Assembly (NCBI GenBank): GCA_965651325.1 | Contig: CBFGSB010000070.1 | Span: 1-14,834 of the forward strand | DNA: 14,834 nt | Reading direction: 5' to 3' | Origin: IDS-8 sp965651325 | GTDB taxonomy: Bacteria > Pseudomonadota > Gammaproteobacteria > Steroidobacterales > Woeseiaceae | Part shown: positions 6,888 to 14,783 of the stretch, piece by piece | Numbering within the stretch: position 1 is the first letter of the stretch | How the letters are laid out: each line of letters starts with the position of its first letter | Notes under the pieces: generated by a model | What the model saw: the letters and a program-made list of their open reading frames with translations, nothing else | Told to the model about the DNA's origin: nothing | Database searches by the model: none | Position numbers and translations under genes: made by a program

Positions 6888-9800
6888 ATGCGGAAATCCA
6901 ACCGTCGTAAGCCCGATTCCAAGAGCTACGCGCCGGCGCTGAAGCCTTTGGCCGCGGCCGTGCTGGCCGCCCTGTACCCCGTCGTGCCCGCGATGGCGCA
7001 GGACAGCGACGAGGAGCGTGAGCAAGCCGGCAACGTCGAGCAGATCGTGGTCACCGGATCGCGCATCCAAAAGGACACCTTCTCGAGCGCCGCGCCGATG
7101 GAAGTCGTGACGACGGAGATGGCGGACGTGCGCGGTATCTCCGACGTGGCCTCGCTGCTGCAGACGTCCACCGTTGCGGCGGGATCGCCGCAGGTGACCC
7201 CGGCGCTCTCCTCGGTGAACGTGGTGAACGGCGGTCTCGGCACGTCGACCCTATCGCTCCGCGGCCTCGGGGCCAACCGGACGCTGGTGCTCCTGAACGG
7301 GCGGCGCGCCGGGCCCTCGGGCGTGCAGGGAGCGGTCTCGGCGTTCGACCTCAATACCATTCCGCTGGCCGCCATCGAGCGGGTCGAGGTCCTGAAGGAC
7401 GGCGCGTCGTCGATCTACGGTTCCGACGCGATCGCCGGCGTCGTGAACATCATTACGCGCAAGGACGATGGCGGCGAAGTCAGCGCCTTCTATTCGCAGC
7501 CGGCCCAGTCGGGCGGTGAGAACCTGCGCGTCAGCGGCTCCTGGGGCAAGGACATGGACCGGGGTTACTTCCGTGTCACCGGCGACTACAGCAGGCAGGA
7601 GATCCTGCAGCGCGGGGATCGCGACTTCTTTGCCTGCAACCAGGATTACGTGTTCGACCCGACCACGGGCCAGCGCGCCGACCTGGTGGATCCGCGCACC
7701 AACGACTATCACTGCTATGACCTGCCGTGGGGTCACGTCTGGGTTTACGACTACGCCGCCGACTACAGCGCCAACGGCGACACGAACGCCGGGCCGCCCG
7801 TGTTTTTGATGCAGTACGACCACGACGGCGCACTGGCGGCAAACGGCGTTCCGCCGCTACCCCCGGCGACCGACCCGAACCACATGGTCGTACCCGCGGG
7901 CTGGTACCCCATTGGCCAGGGCGACCCCCTGACGGACTCCCTGCTGGACGCCGAGCCCGACATCCAGGACAAGACGACGCTGGTACCGAAGGCCGAAGTC
8001 GTTACGATCTTCGTCGAAGGCGAGTACCAGCTCACCGACGACATGACGGCTTACGGCGAGGTGCTGCTGAGCCGGCGCGAGACCACGGACCTCGGCTGGC
8101 GCCAGATCTGGACCTATCTTTACAACTACGATTCGGCGGACATGGGATGGGGCAGCGACCCCATGAGTGCCGGCTGGACGGGCGCCCAGTGGCTATCCCC
8201 GCTGACCCTGACCGATCATTCGGACCAGCGCGTCACCGTCGACTACCGGCGGTTCGTCGCGGGACTGCGCGGCGAGATGGACACGCTGCTTCCGGAATGG
8301 AACTGGGAGCTTTCATTCCAGTACAGCTTCTCGGACGGCGAGTACGAGGACGACCAGATCCTCGCCGATACGATCGAGATGAACTACTACCGCACCGGTT
8401 CCTGCGTAGGCCAGGTGAGCCCGGTCTCTAACCGGCCGTGCGTCGATATCGACTGGATGGACCCCTCGTTTTTGGCCGGGAATATCCCGCAGGAAGCGAA
8501 GGATTTCATGTTCGCCGTCGAAACCGGCAACACGGAATACACGCAGTGGTCCGTGGAAGGCGTCATCTCCGGCGAGCTCATGGAGTTGCCCGCGGGCAGC
8601 ATGGGGCTTGCGGCGGGCATTCTCTACCAGGAGGATGAGCTCATCGACACCCCCGGGCCGATCACGCTGGCCCAGAACGCCTGGTTCGCAAACGTTGCCG
8701 GCATTACCGCCGGTGACGATGCAACCACCGCCGTGTTCGCCGAGGTCGGCGTTCCGCTCCTGGCGGAGGCACCGCTCGTGGAGTACCTCGAGTTCTCCGG
8801 CTCGGTCCGCTACACGGACGTGAAGTCCTACGGCAGCGACACGACCTACAAGGCGGGCCTCAACTGGGCCCTGACGGACGAGTTCAGGGTGCGCTCGACG
8901 TTCGGCACCTCGTTCCGCACGCCCGCTCTTTACGAGCTGTACCTTGCAAGGCAGACGAGCTCGCCGCTGTCCGCCCGGAACTCGGACCCGTGCATCCTGT
9001 GGGGCGAAAACCTGGCGGAGGGCAACATCTCCCAGCGAGTGGCGGACAACTGCGCAGCCGACGGGATACCGGAGGATTTCCTGTTCACCGTTTCACCAAC
9101 GGTCGTGACGGGCGGCGGGGCAGGCATCCTCAAGGCAGAGACTTCGGAGGCGTTTACGGCCGGGTTCGTATGGCGCCCCGACTTCGCCGACCTGAGTGTT
9201 TCCGTCGATTACTTCGACATCGAGGTCAAGGATGAAGTCGACGTCATCGGTGCGCGCAACATCACGTTCGGCTGCTATGAATCGGAGTTCTTCCCGGAGG
9301 AGCCGCTTTGCGATCTCTTCACCCGGGCCCCGAATGAGCCCGGCATCATTCCGAACTCGATTCTCGAAATCAGGGACAGCTACATCAATATCTCGCGCCA
9401 GCAGGCCAGGGGCATCGACCTCGCCGTCCGCTACGTGACCGACCTGGATTTCGGTACGCTGACGATCGATACGCAGCACACGCTGCAGTTCGAGGACACC
9501 GTCGGGCTCTTCGACAATACCGAGGAGGATCACGCGGGAGAGGCGGGTCACCCGGATTGGGTCGGCAACCTGAACGCCACGCTCGTGCGCGACCTGTGGT
9601 CGTTCTTCTGGGGCGTGAGCTACGTCGGGGAGACGGACAACTACGAGAGCTTCGGGACCTCCACGGCGGGCTGGTACGGAGACGATGTGGTCGACCTCGA
9701 CCTTACGGCCGAATCCAGGATGTATCACCACTTCTCGGTCAGCCGCGAGTTCGACAACGGCTTCACGGGCCGCTTCGGTGTGGCCAACGTGTTCGATGAA

Positions 9801-9926
9801 GAGCCGCCGCGCATGAGTTCCTACACCACGGGTTCGGAAGTGTCGGTCCTGGGCCAGGTGGCGTTCTACTCGCAGTACGACTGGTATGGCCGGCGCTACT
9901 TCGTCGACCTGACGAAGGCGTTCTAG
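6888..9926 (+). CDS. TonB-dependent outer-membrane receptor
   Basis: A 1012-residue receptor for energy-dependent uptake across the outer membrane, powered by TonB-ExbB-ExbD. A long basic N-terminus and hydrophobic core (KPLAAAVLAALYPVVPAMA) form a signal peptide, cut after about Ala37. A TonB-box-like segment (EQIVVTGSRI, 51-60) follows. The plug domain (about 65-190) has the typical SLRGLGANRTLVLLNGRR and IERVEVLKDGASSIYGSDAI. The rest is a 22-strand-type barrel ending in Phe (VDLTKAF), as expected for BAM insertion. Eight cysteines fall in four close pairs (250/276, 506/518, 702/722, 796/808), probably disulfides in outer loops. The large size and long loops suit a peptide, glycan or other bulky ligand rather than a small siderophore, but the ligand is not readable. 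AAGGGGA precedes the ATG at seven bases. It follows the halogenase by 181 bases on the same strand and ends before a strong hairpin. Confidence 0.95.
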   Translation: MRKSNRRKPDSKSYAPALKPLAAAVLAALYPVVPAMAQDSDEEREQAGNVEQIVVTGSRIQKDTFSSAAPMEVVTTEMADVRGISDVASLLQTSTVAAGSPQVTPALSSVNVVNGGLGTSTLSLRGLGANRTLVLLNGRRAGPSGVQGAVSAFDLNTIPLAAIERVEVLKDGASSIYGSDAIAGVVNIITRKDDGGEVSAFYSQPAQSGGENLRVSGSWGKDMDRGYFRVTGDYSRQEILQRGDRDFFACNQDYVFDPTTGQRADLVDPRTNDYHCYDLPWGHVWVYDYAADYSANGDTNAGPPVFLMQYDHDGALAANGVPPLPPATDPNHMVVPAGWYPIGQGDPLTDSLLDAEPDIQDKTTLVPKAEVVTIFVEGEYQLTDDMTAYGEVLLSRRETTDLGWRQIWTYLYNYDSADMGWGSDPMSAGWTGAQWLSPLTLTDHSDQRVTVDYRRFVAGLRGEMDTLLPEWNWELSFQYSFSDGEYEDDQILADTIEMNYYRTGSCVGQVSPVSNRPCVDIDWMDPSFLAGNIPQEAKDFMFAVETGNTEYTQWSVEGVISGELMELPAGSMGLAAGILYQEDELIDTPGPITLAQNAWFANVAGITAGDDATTAVFAEVGVPLLAEAPLVEYLEFSGSVRYTDVKSYGSDTTYKAGLNWALTDEFRVRSTFGTSFRTPALYELYLARQTSSPLSARNSDPCILWGENLAEGNISQRVADNCAADGIPEDFLFTVSPTVVTGGGAGILKAETSEAFTAGFVWRPDFADLSVSVDYFDIEVKDEVDVIGARNITFGCYESEFFPEEPLCDLFTRAPNEPGIIPNSILEIRDSYINISRQQARGIDLAVRYVTDLDFGTLTIDTQHTLQFEDTVGLFDNTEEDHAGEAGHPDWVGNLNATLVRDLWSFFWGVSYVGETDNYESFGTSTAGWYGDDVVDLDLTAESRMYHHFSVSREFDNGFTGRFGVANVFDEEPPRMSSYTTGSEVSVLGQVAFYSQYDWYGRRYFVDLTKAF

Positions 9927-9947
9927 TAGCGGTCGCGACCTGCTGCA

Positions 9948-9995
9948 GGAGCCCGTCAACCCGGGCGGCCGATGGTCGCCCGGGCGGCGGGCTCC
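9948..9995 (+). terminator. Nested hairpin terminator after the TonB receptor
   Basis: An outer perfect 8-bp stem (GGAGCCCG 9948-9955 with CGGGCTCC 9988-9995) encloses an inner 11-bp stem (9960-9970 with 9974-9984, one G-U pair, three-base loop). Only a short T run (10000-10002) follows. It is very stable and lies 22 bases after the receptor stop, so termination or 3'-end protection is likely. Confidence 0.6.
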
Positions 9996-10059
9996 ACTGT
10001 TTCCGGCCCCCTACATGAACTAAAGTACAAGGCCGCTCGCCGTACAGGGTCGACCACTA

Positions 10060-11091
10060 ATGCGCCTACACCCGTCAGCGACGGCAATACTGGCCGTCGT
10101 GATGCTCGCCGGCTGCGGGGACCGCGAAGCCCCGGTCGCGTACGAGCTGAGCGGTTCTGCCATGGGGACGCGCTACAGCGTGACGATCGCGGAGGCATTG
10201 TCCGCCGAGCAGCGCGAGTTGCTCGAAAGCCGGATCGACGGTGCCATCGACGAGGTCGAACGGGCGATGTCGACGTACATCGTCGAATCCGACGTTTCGC
10301 GCTTCAACGCGAGCCGTTCCACCGACTGGATCGACGTTTCCGAAAGCGTGTGCCGTGCCGTGCTGGCGGCGCACGAGCTGAGCGAGCTCACGGACGGCGC
10401 GTTCGACATCACGGTCGGGCCGCTGGTCAATCTCTGGGGCTTCGGGCCCGAGACCCTCGAGCTCGCGCCACCCCCCGCGGCGGAGATCGCGGCGGCGCAG
10501 GCGCGCATCGGCTACCAGCGCGTCCACGCCGACTGCTCCCGGCCGGCGTTGCGAAAAGACCGCGCGGATGTCTATATCGACCTCTCTGCGTGGGCCAAGG
10601 GCTTTGCCGTCGACGGCGTGTCCGCACTGCTCGACGAGCTCGGCATCGGGAATTACCTGGTGGAGATCGGCGGCGAGCTCCGCGTGACGGGCCGGAACGC
10701 GGAGGGGGAGCCGTGGGCAATCGCGATCGAAAAGCCCTCCGACGACGGGCGCGACATCCGGATGGTGATCCGGCTGACGGAGCGGGCCGTGTCCACGTCC
10801 GGCGATTACCGCAACTTCTTCGTGTACGAAGGGCATCGCTATTCGCACCTGATCGACGGCCGGAAGGGCGGCCCGGTCGCGCACAACCTTGCCTCCGTGA
10901 CCGTGGTCGCGGACCGGGCCGCGTTCGCGGACGCGATGGCGACCGCGCTCCTGGTACTCGGGCCCGAGGAGGGCATGGCACTCGCGAAACGGGAGAACAT
11001 CGCCGCGTATTTCCAGCTCCGGCTGGAGGAGGGGTTTGCCGAGCGGATGTCGCCGGCCTTCGAAACCCTGGTGAACGGCAACGCGCCCTAG
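10060..11091 (+). CDS. apbE: ApbE-type FAD:protein FMN transferase, lipoprotein
   Basis: A 343-residue enzyme that attaches FMN from FAD to Ser/Thr of target proteins such as NqrB/NqrC, RnfG/RnfD and related periplasmic flavoproteins. The N-terminus (MRLHPSATAILAVVMLAGC) has lipobox LAGC with Cys19, so it is a periplasm-facing lipoprotein, normal for ApbE. Family motifs: GSAMGTRYS (32-40), FDITVGPLVNLWGFG (115-129), DLSAWAKGFAVD (174-185), GGELRVTG (204-211) and a C-terminal DAMATALLVLG (291-301) that carries metal-binding Asp and Thr. The usual SHIIDPRTG is SHLIDGRKGGPV here, with Pro replaced by Gly. AGGG lies about ten bases before the ATG, and TAAAGT (10021-10026) may be its -10. No Nqr, Rnf or other flavinylated partner is visible in the window. 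The stop codon touches a long palindrome. Confidence 0.95.
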   Translation: MRLHPSATAILAVVMLAGCGDREAPVAYELSGSAMGTRYSVTIAEALSAEQRELLESRIDGAIDEVERAMSTYIVESDVSRFNASRSTDWIDVSESVCRAVLAAHELSELTDGAFDITVGPLVNLWGFGPETLELAPPPAAEIAAAQARIGYQRVHADCSRPALRKDRADVYIDLSAWAKGFAVDGVSALLDELGIGNYLVEIGGELRVTGRNAEGEPWAIAIEKPSDDGRDIRMVIRLTERAVSTSGDYRNFFVYEGHRYSHLIDGRKGGPVAHNLASVTVVADRAAFADAMATALLVLGPEEGMALAKRENIAAYFQLRLEEGFAERMSPAFETLVNGNAP

Positions 11092-11151
11092 GGAGCCTCT
11101 GCACAAGCCTGGGCGAAGAGACGCCGTCCACGACTTGTGCAGAGGCTCCCT
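11090..11151. repeat. Long palindromic element with 17-18 bp arms (MITE- or REP-like)
   Basis: GGGAGCCTCTGCACAAG (11091-11107) is repeated exactly inverted at 11134-11150, and one more A-T pair extends it at 11090/11151. The 26-base centre contains a further small stem (GGCG/CGCC), so almost all of it can fold. It starts on the last base of the apbE stop codon. The arm sequence resembles terminal repeats of some IS5-family insertion sequences, recalled rather than searched, so it may be a tiny derivative of such an element. It could also act as a transcription end for apbE. No clear target duplication is seen. Confidence 0.7.
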
Positions 11152-11206
11152 GGTGTCCTGCCGGCAGGGGCTTGCGCGAGCGGGCAGGCCTGTCGTGCGC
11201 GGCACC

Positions 11207-11233
11207 TTGCCGGGCGAAAAGTGTCGATATAAT
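11207..11233 (+). promoter_or_regulatory. Promoter of the M48 metalloprotease gene
   Basis: A perfect TATAAT (11228-11233) is preceded by TTGCCG (11207-11212) at a 15-base spacing, slightly short. Transcription would start near 11240 and give a leader of about 40 bases. That leader contains the ribosome site AAGGA (11266-11270), eight bases before the ATG at 11279. The longer reading frame from 11135 is therefore not used. Confidence 0.6.
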
Positions 11234-11278
11234 GCATCTGTTCCGATCGCCAGCGGCCTCTTTGCAAGGAAGACCGCG

Positions 11279-12823
11279 ATGACACAACGAATTTTCGCTT
11301 GCCTCCTGGCCTTAGGTCTGGCCGCGGGCTGTGCCGTGAATCCCGTTACCGGCCAGCGCGAGCTGGTGCTCGTAGGCGTGGACCGGCAAATCCAGATGGG
11401 CGAACAGAACTATGCGCCCATGCAGCAGTCGCAGGGCGGGCAGTACGACATCGACCCGGAGCTCACGGAGTACGTCCAGGGCGTCGGGCAGAAGCTCGCG
11501 GCCGTGAGCGATCTCGAGCTGCCGTACGAGTTCGTCGTGCTGAACAACTCGGTGCCGAACGCGTGGGCCCTGCCGGGCGGCAAGATCGCGATCAATCGCG
11601 GTCTCTTGACGGCGCTCGATTCCGAAGCCGAGCTCGCGGCGGTGCTCGGGCACGAAATCGTGCACGCCGCGGCCGGGCACTCCGCGAACCAGATCGAGCG
11701 CGGCATGCTGCTGCAGGGGCTGGTCCTCGGGACGGCGATCGCCACCAGCGACAGTGATTACGGCCAGCTCGCCGTGCTCGGCGCGAACGTCGGGGCACAG
11801 CTCGTCAACCTGAGATATGGCCGCGAGGCGGAGCTCGAGTCGGACTACTACGGCATGCAATACATGTCGAAAGCGGGTTATGACCCGCAAGGCGCCGTGT
11901 CCCTGCAGAAGACATTCGTCGAGCTGAGCAAGGAACAGGGCGCCGCCGACGGTGGCTGGCTCGCGGGGCTGTTTTCCTCGCATCCGCCGTCGCAGGAACG
12001 CGTGCAGGCCAACATCGCAACGGCGGCGAAGCTGCCGCCCGGCGGGGTCGTCGGCGACGACCGCTACCAGGCGGCGATGGCGCAGACGATGGAGATCCTG
12101 CCGGCCTATAAAGCTTATGACGAAGGGCGCAAGGCGCTCGCCGAGGGCAACACGGAGCGCGCGCGCGCGCAAGCCGACAAGGCGATCTCGATCTTCCCCG
12201 GTGAAGCGCACTTTTATGCTTTGCGCGGAGACGTGCGCATGGTGGACGCGAGCTACGAGCGCGCGGTCGAGAGTTACGACGAAGCGATCGGGCACCGCGA
12301 CGACTTCTTCTATTACTACCTGCAGCGCGGGCTCGCGTACAAGGAGCTCGGCCGCGACGAGCGCGCGGTCGCGGACCTGGAGAAGAGCCTGGCGTATTTG
12401 CCGACGGCGCCGGCCCATTTTGCCCTCGGCAACATCGCGCTCGAGCGTGGCAACCGCGCGGCGGCGATCGAGCACCTGAAGGTGGTGGCCGGCGGCCAGG
12501 GCGAGATGGCGGACGCCGCGCGCACGTCGCTGATCCGGCTCGACCTCGCCCAGAATCCCGCGAGCTACCTGGCGACGGGATGCGATGCCGATCGCGACGG
12601 GAACCTGGTCGTGCTGGTGAAGAACAACACGCCGGTGCCGGTCACGGACGTCGGCATCGCGCTGCAGTTCCGGGACGGGGCCGGGGTGCTGCGGCGTGCC
12701 GATCGTCGCATCGGCGGCGTCATCGGGCCCGGCGAAGTCGTGAACCTGCGCACCGGCCTCGGGCCGTACACGCCCGGCAGCGGCTGTCCGGTGCAGGTAA
12801 CCAGCGCGCGCGAGGCGCGTTGA
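11279..12823 (+). CDS. BepA-like M48 metalloprotease with TPR-like region
   Basis: A 514-residue zinc protease of the envelope. BepA degrades stalled outer-membrane proteins and helps LptD and BAM substrates mature. The N-terminus MTQRIFACLLALGLAAGC, followed by AVNPVTGQREL, is an export signal with a possible lipidation Cys18 (AAGC is a weaker lipobox). The zinc site is HEIVH (His125, Glu126, His129) with Glu187 in ELESD. His235 in SSHPPSQERV sits where BepA has its regulatory His246; the spacing of all four ligands is close to that of E. coli BepA (136, 140, 201, 246). Residues ~275-425 are helical, with TPR-like units (AYKELGRDERAVADLEKSLA). A short C-terminal domain (~430-514) has two Cys (435, 503) that could pair, and is not part of E. 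coli BepA. The start is fixed by AAGGA and the TATAAT promoter. The next gene follows after 58 bases and may be cotranscribed. Confidence 0.92.
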   Translation: MTQRIFACLLALGLAAGCAVNPVTGQRELVLVGVDRQIQMGEQNYAPMQQSQGGQYDIDPELTEYVQGVGQKLAAVSDLELPYEFVVLNNSVPNAWALPGGKIAINRGLLTALDSEAELAAVLGHEIVHAAAGHSANQIERGMLLQGLVLGTAIATSDSDYGQLAVLGANVGAQLVNLRYGREAELESDYYGMQYMSKAGYDPQGAVSLQKTFVELSKEQGAADGGWLAGLFSSHPPSQERVQANIATAAKLPPGGVVGDDRYQAAMAQTMEILPAYKAYDEGRKALAEGNTERARAQADKAISIFPGEAHFYALRGDVRMVDASYERAVESYDEAIGHRDDFFYYYLQRGLAYKELGRDERAVADLEKSLAYLPTAPAHFALGNIALERGNRAAAIEHLKVVAGGQGEMADAARTSLIRLDLAQNPASYLATGCDADRDGNLVVLVKNNTPVPVTDVGIALQFRDGAGVLRRADRRIGGVIGPGEVVNLRTGLGPYTPGSGCPVQVTSAREAR

Positions 12824-12881
12824 CGGCGACGGTTACGGCGCACCGCGGCTGTCGCGGCGAGCGTTCGTTTGCGGGGGGAGC

Positions 12882-14783
12882 ATGTCCGAGCGGCTGAACA
12901 TTACACGGCGCGATTTCCTGAATGGCGTCGCGCTCGGCGTTGCGGCCGGAACTGCGCTCTCGCCGCTGGAGCTTCTGGCAAAGGATGCCGCGCGTGGCGC
13001 TCCCTACCCGCCGGCGCTGACCGGCATGCGCGGCAGTCATCCCGGCTCCTTCGAAGTGGCCCATGCGTTGGCCTGGAACGGCGCCACGTGGCCGCGCCCG
13101 GAACGGCAGACCGATGCCGCTTATGACCTGGTCGTCGTGGGCGGCGGGATTTCGGGGCTCGCGGCGGCGTTCTTCTACCGGCAGCGCGCCGGGCGAGACA
13201 AGCGCGTCCTCATCCTCGACAACCATGACGATTTCGGCGGGCACGCGAAGCGCAACGAGTTCACGATCGGGGGCGAGCGCCTGATCAGCTATGGCGGCAG
13301 CCAGTCGATCGACACGCCCGGCCAGTACTCCGCCGTTGCGAAGCAGTTGCTGAAGGACATCGGCGTCGACATCGGGCGTTTCTACGACTATTTCGATCGC
13401 GATTTCTTCGCGGCGCGCGGGCTCCGCCGGGGGATTTATTTCGGCAGGGAAAGTTATGGCGAAGATCGCGTCGCGCCGAGCGTGACGCGCGGCTTCGACG
13501 GCAGCGCCCCGGGCGACCCGGAAGCGGCGATTGCCCGCTATCCCTTGCCGGAGCATGCGAAACGTTCCCTGCTGGAGTTGCTGCAAAACGAGGCGGACCT
13601 GCTGCCGGGGCACGGCCGGGACGACAAGATCGAGCTCCTGCGGCGTACCAGCTACTGCGACTACCTGCGGAAATATGCCGGCATGCCCGAAGAGGTCGTG
13701 CTGTTGCTGCGTGACGAGGTGAAAGGTTACTGGGGCATCGGCTGGGACGCGCTGTCCGCGCTGGAGGGCTATCGCCTGGGCATGCCGGGCACGGCATATC
13801 TCGCGATCGGGGAGCTGGAGGGAGAGCCGGCCGGGGAGGATGAGCCCTATATCTTCCATTTCCCGGACGGCAATGCGGGAGTGGCGCGTGCGCTGGTGCG
13901 GCAGCTTGTCCCGGAAGCGGTGCCCGGGCACACGATGGAAGACATCGTCGCGGCACGCGTCGACTACGACAGGCTGGACCGGCGGGATTCGGATGTGCGT
14001 ATACGGCTCCTGAGCACCGGCGTCGATGTGCGGCATACCGGCGACGGCAAGGCGGTCGACGTTACCTACGTGCGGCAGGGCGAGGTGGAGCGGGTGCGCG
14101 GCAGGCATGTCGTGCTCGCGTGCTACAACAGCATGATCCCGCGTATCTGCAGCGAGGTGCCGGAGGCGCAAAAGGAAGCCATTGCGTATGCGACGAAGGT
14201 GCCGCTCGTGTACATCAGCGTCGGCGTGCGCAACTGGCGCGCATTCGACCGGCTGGGCTTTCACGAGTTCTACGCGCCGCAAGCGGAGTTGATGCACGCC
14301 TTCGGCATGGATTTCCCGGTCAGCATCGGGCGCTACGAGTACACCGACAGCCCGGATGACCCGGTGATCGTGCACGGCGTGTTCGTGCCGACCTCGCCCG
14401 GGCGCGGCCTGTCCGCGCGCGAGCAGCACGTCGCGGGCCGCCGGCGCTTGTACGAGATGAGCTTCGACGATTTCGAGCGCGGCATCGTGCGGCAGATGGA
14501 GGGCGCCCTCGCCGGCGGCGGCTTCGACGCCGGCCGCGACATCGCCGCCATCACGGTGAACCGCTGGCCGCACGGCTACGCCTACGAATACAACGACTAC
14601 TCCGACCCGCCGGGCTGGGGCCGCGACGCCGGCCCGCACATCGCCGGCCGCGCCCCCATCGGCCGCATCTCGATCGCCAACTCCGACGCCGCCGCCTACG
14701 CCTTCCTCGACGGCGCCCTCGACGCCGCCTCCCGCGCCGTCACCGAGCAGCTAGGGGTCGGACCAACTCAAGCGCTTGAATAA
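12882..14783 (+). CDS. Tat-exported FAD-dependent oxidoreductase, spermidine-dehydrogenase-like
   Basis: A 633-residue flavoprotein with a twin-arginine signal: TRRDFLNG (residues 8-15), then a hydrophobic stretch to about 33. It is thus folded with FAD in the cytoplasm and exported. The FAD site is clear: DLVVVGGGISGLAAAF (82-97), the ribose-binding Asp in ILDNHDDFGGHAKRNEF (111-127), and the C-terminal GRAPIGRISIANSDAAAYAF motif that closes over the flavin. Overall layout and length (~620) fit the SpdH group, which oxidises polyamines in Pseudomonas; other amine or alcohol substrates are possible. The ATG at 12882 follows a G-rich ribosome site (GGGGGGAG, 12873-12880) that is unusually close. 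It lies 58 bases after the M48 gene and may form an operon with it. The last nine residues (GVGPTQALE) follow a natural end at AVTEQL and may come from adjoining repeat sequence. Confidence 0.85.
   Translation: MSERLNITRRDFLNGVALGVAAGTALSPLELLAKDAARGAPYPPALTGMRGSHPGSFEVAHALAWNGATWPRPERQTDAAYDLVVVGGGISGLAAAFFYRQRAGRDKRVLILDNHDDFGGHAKRNEFTIGGERLISYGGSQSIDTPGQYSAVAKQLLKDIGVDIGRFYDYFDRDFFAARGLRRGIYFGRESYGEDRVAPSVTRGFDGSAPGDPEAAIARYPLPEHAKRSLLELLQNEADLLPGHGRDDKIELLRRTSYCDYLRKYAGMPEEVVLLLRDEVKGYWGIGWDALSALEGYRLGMPGTAYLAIGELEGEPAGEDEPYIFHFPDGNAGVARALVRQLVPEAVPGHTMEDIVAARVDYDRLDRRDSDVRIRLLSTGVDVRHTGDGKAVDVTYVRQGEVERVRGRHVVLACYNSMIPRICSEVPEAQKEAIAYATKVPLVYISVGVRNWRAFDRLGFHEFYAPQAELMHAFGMDFPVSIGRYEYTDSPDDPVIVHGVFVPTSPGRGLSAREQHVAGRRRLYEMSFDDFERGIVRQMEGALAGGGFDAGRDIAAITVNRWPHGYAYEYNDYSDPPGWGRDAGPHIAGRAPIGRISIANSDAAAYAFLDGALDAASRAVTEQLGVGPTQALE

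Noticed and set aside
4985..6922. 645-codon minus-strand frame antisense to the halogenase gene
   Set aside because: It mirrors a gene with intact halogenase motifs, has no recognisable domain and would cross the start of the receptor gene.
6061..6942. 293-codon plus-strand frame overlapping the end of the halogenase
   Set aside because: Out-of-frame shadow rich in Arg and Ala; it would overlap the receptor start and has no family features.
11135..11278. Longer start for the M48 protease gene
   Set aside because: It would begin inside the palindrome and before the TATAAT promoter, and would bury the signal peptide 48 residues into the protein.
12720..14639. 639-codon minus-strand frame antisense to the oxidoreductase gene
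   Set aside because: No motifs and shadow-like composition; the plus strand carries a Tat signal and a complete FAD site.
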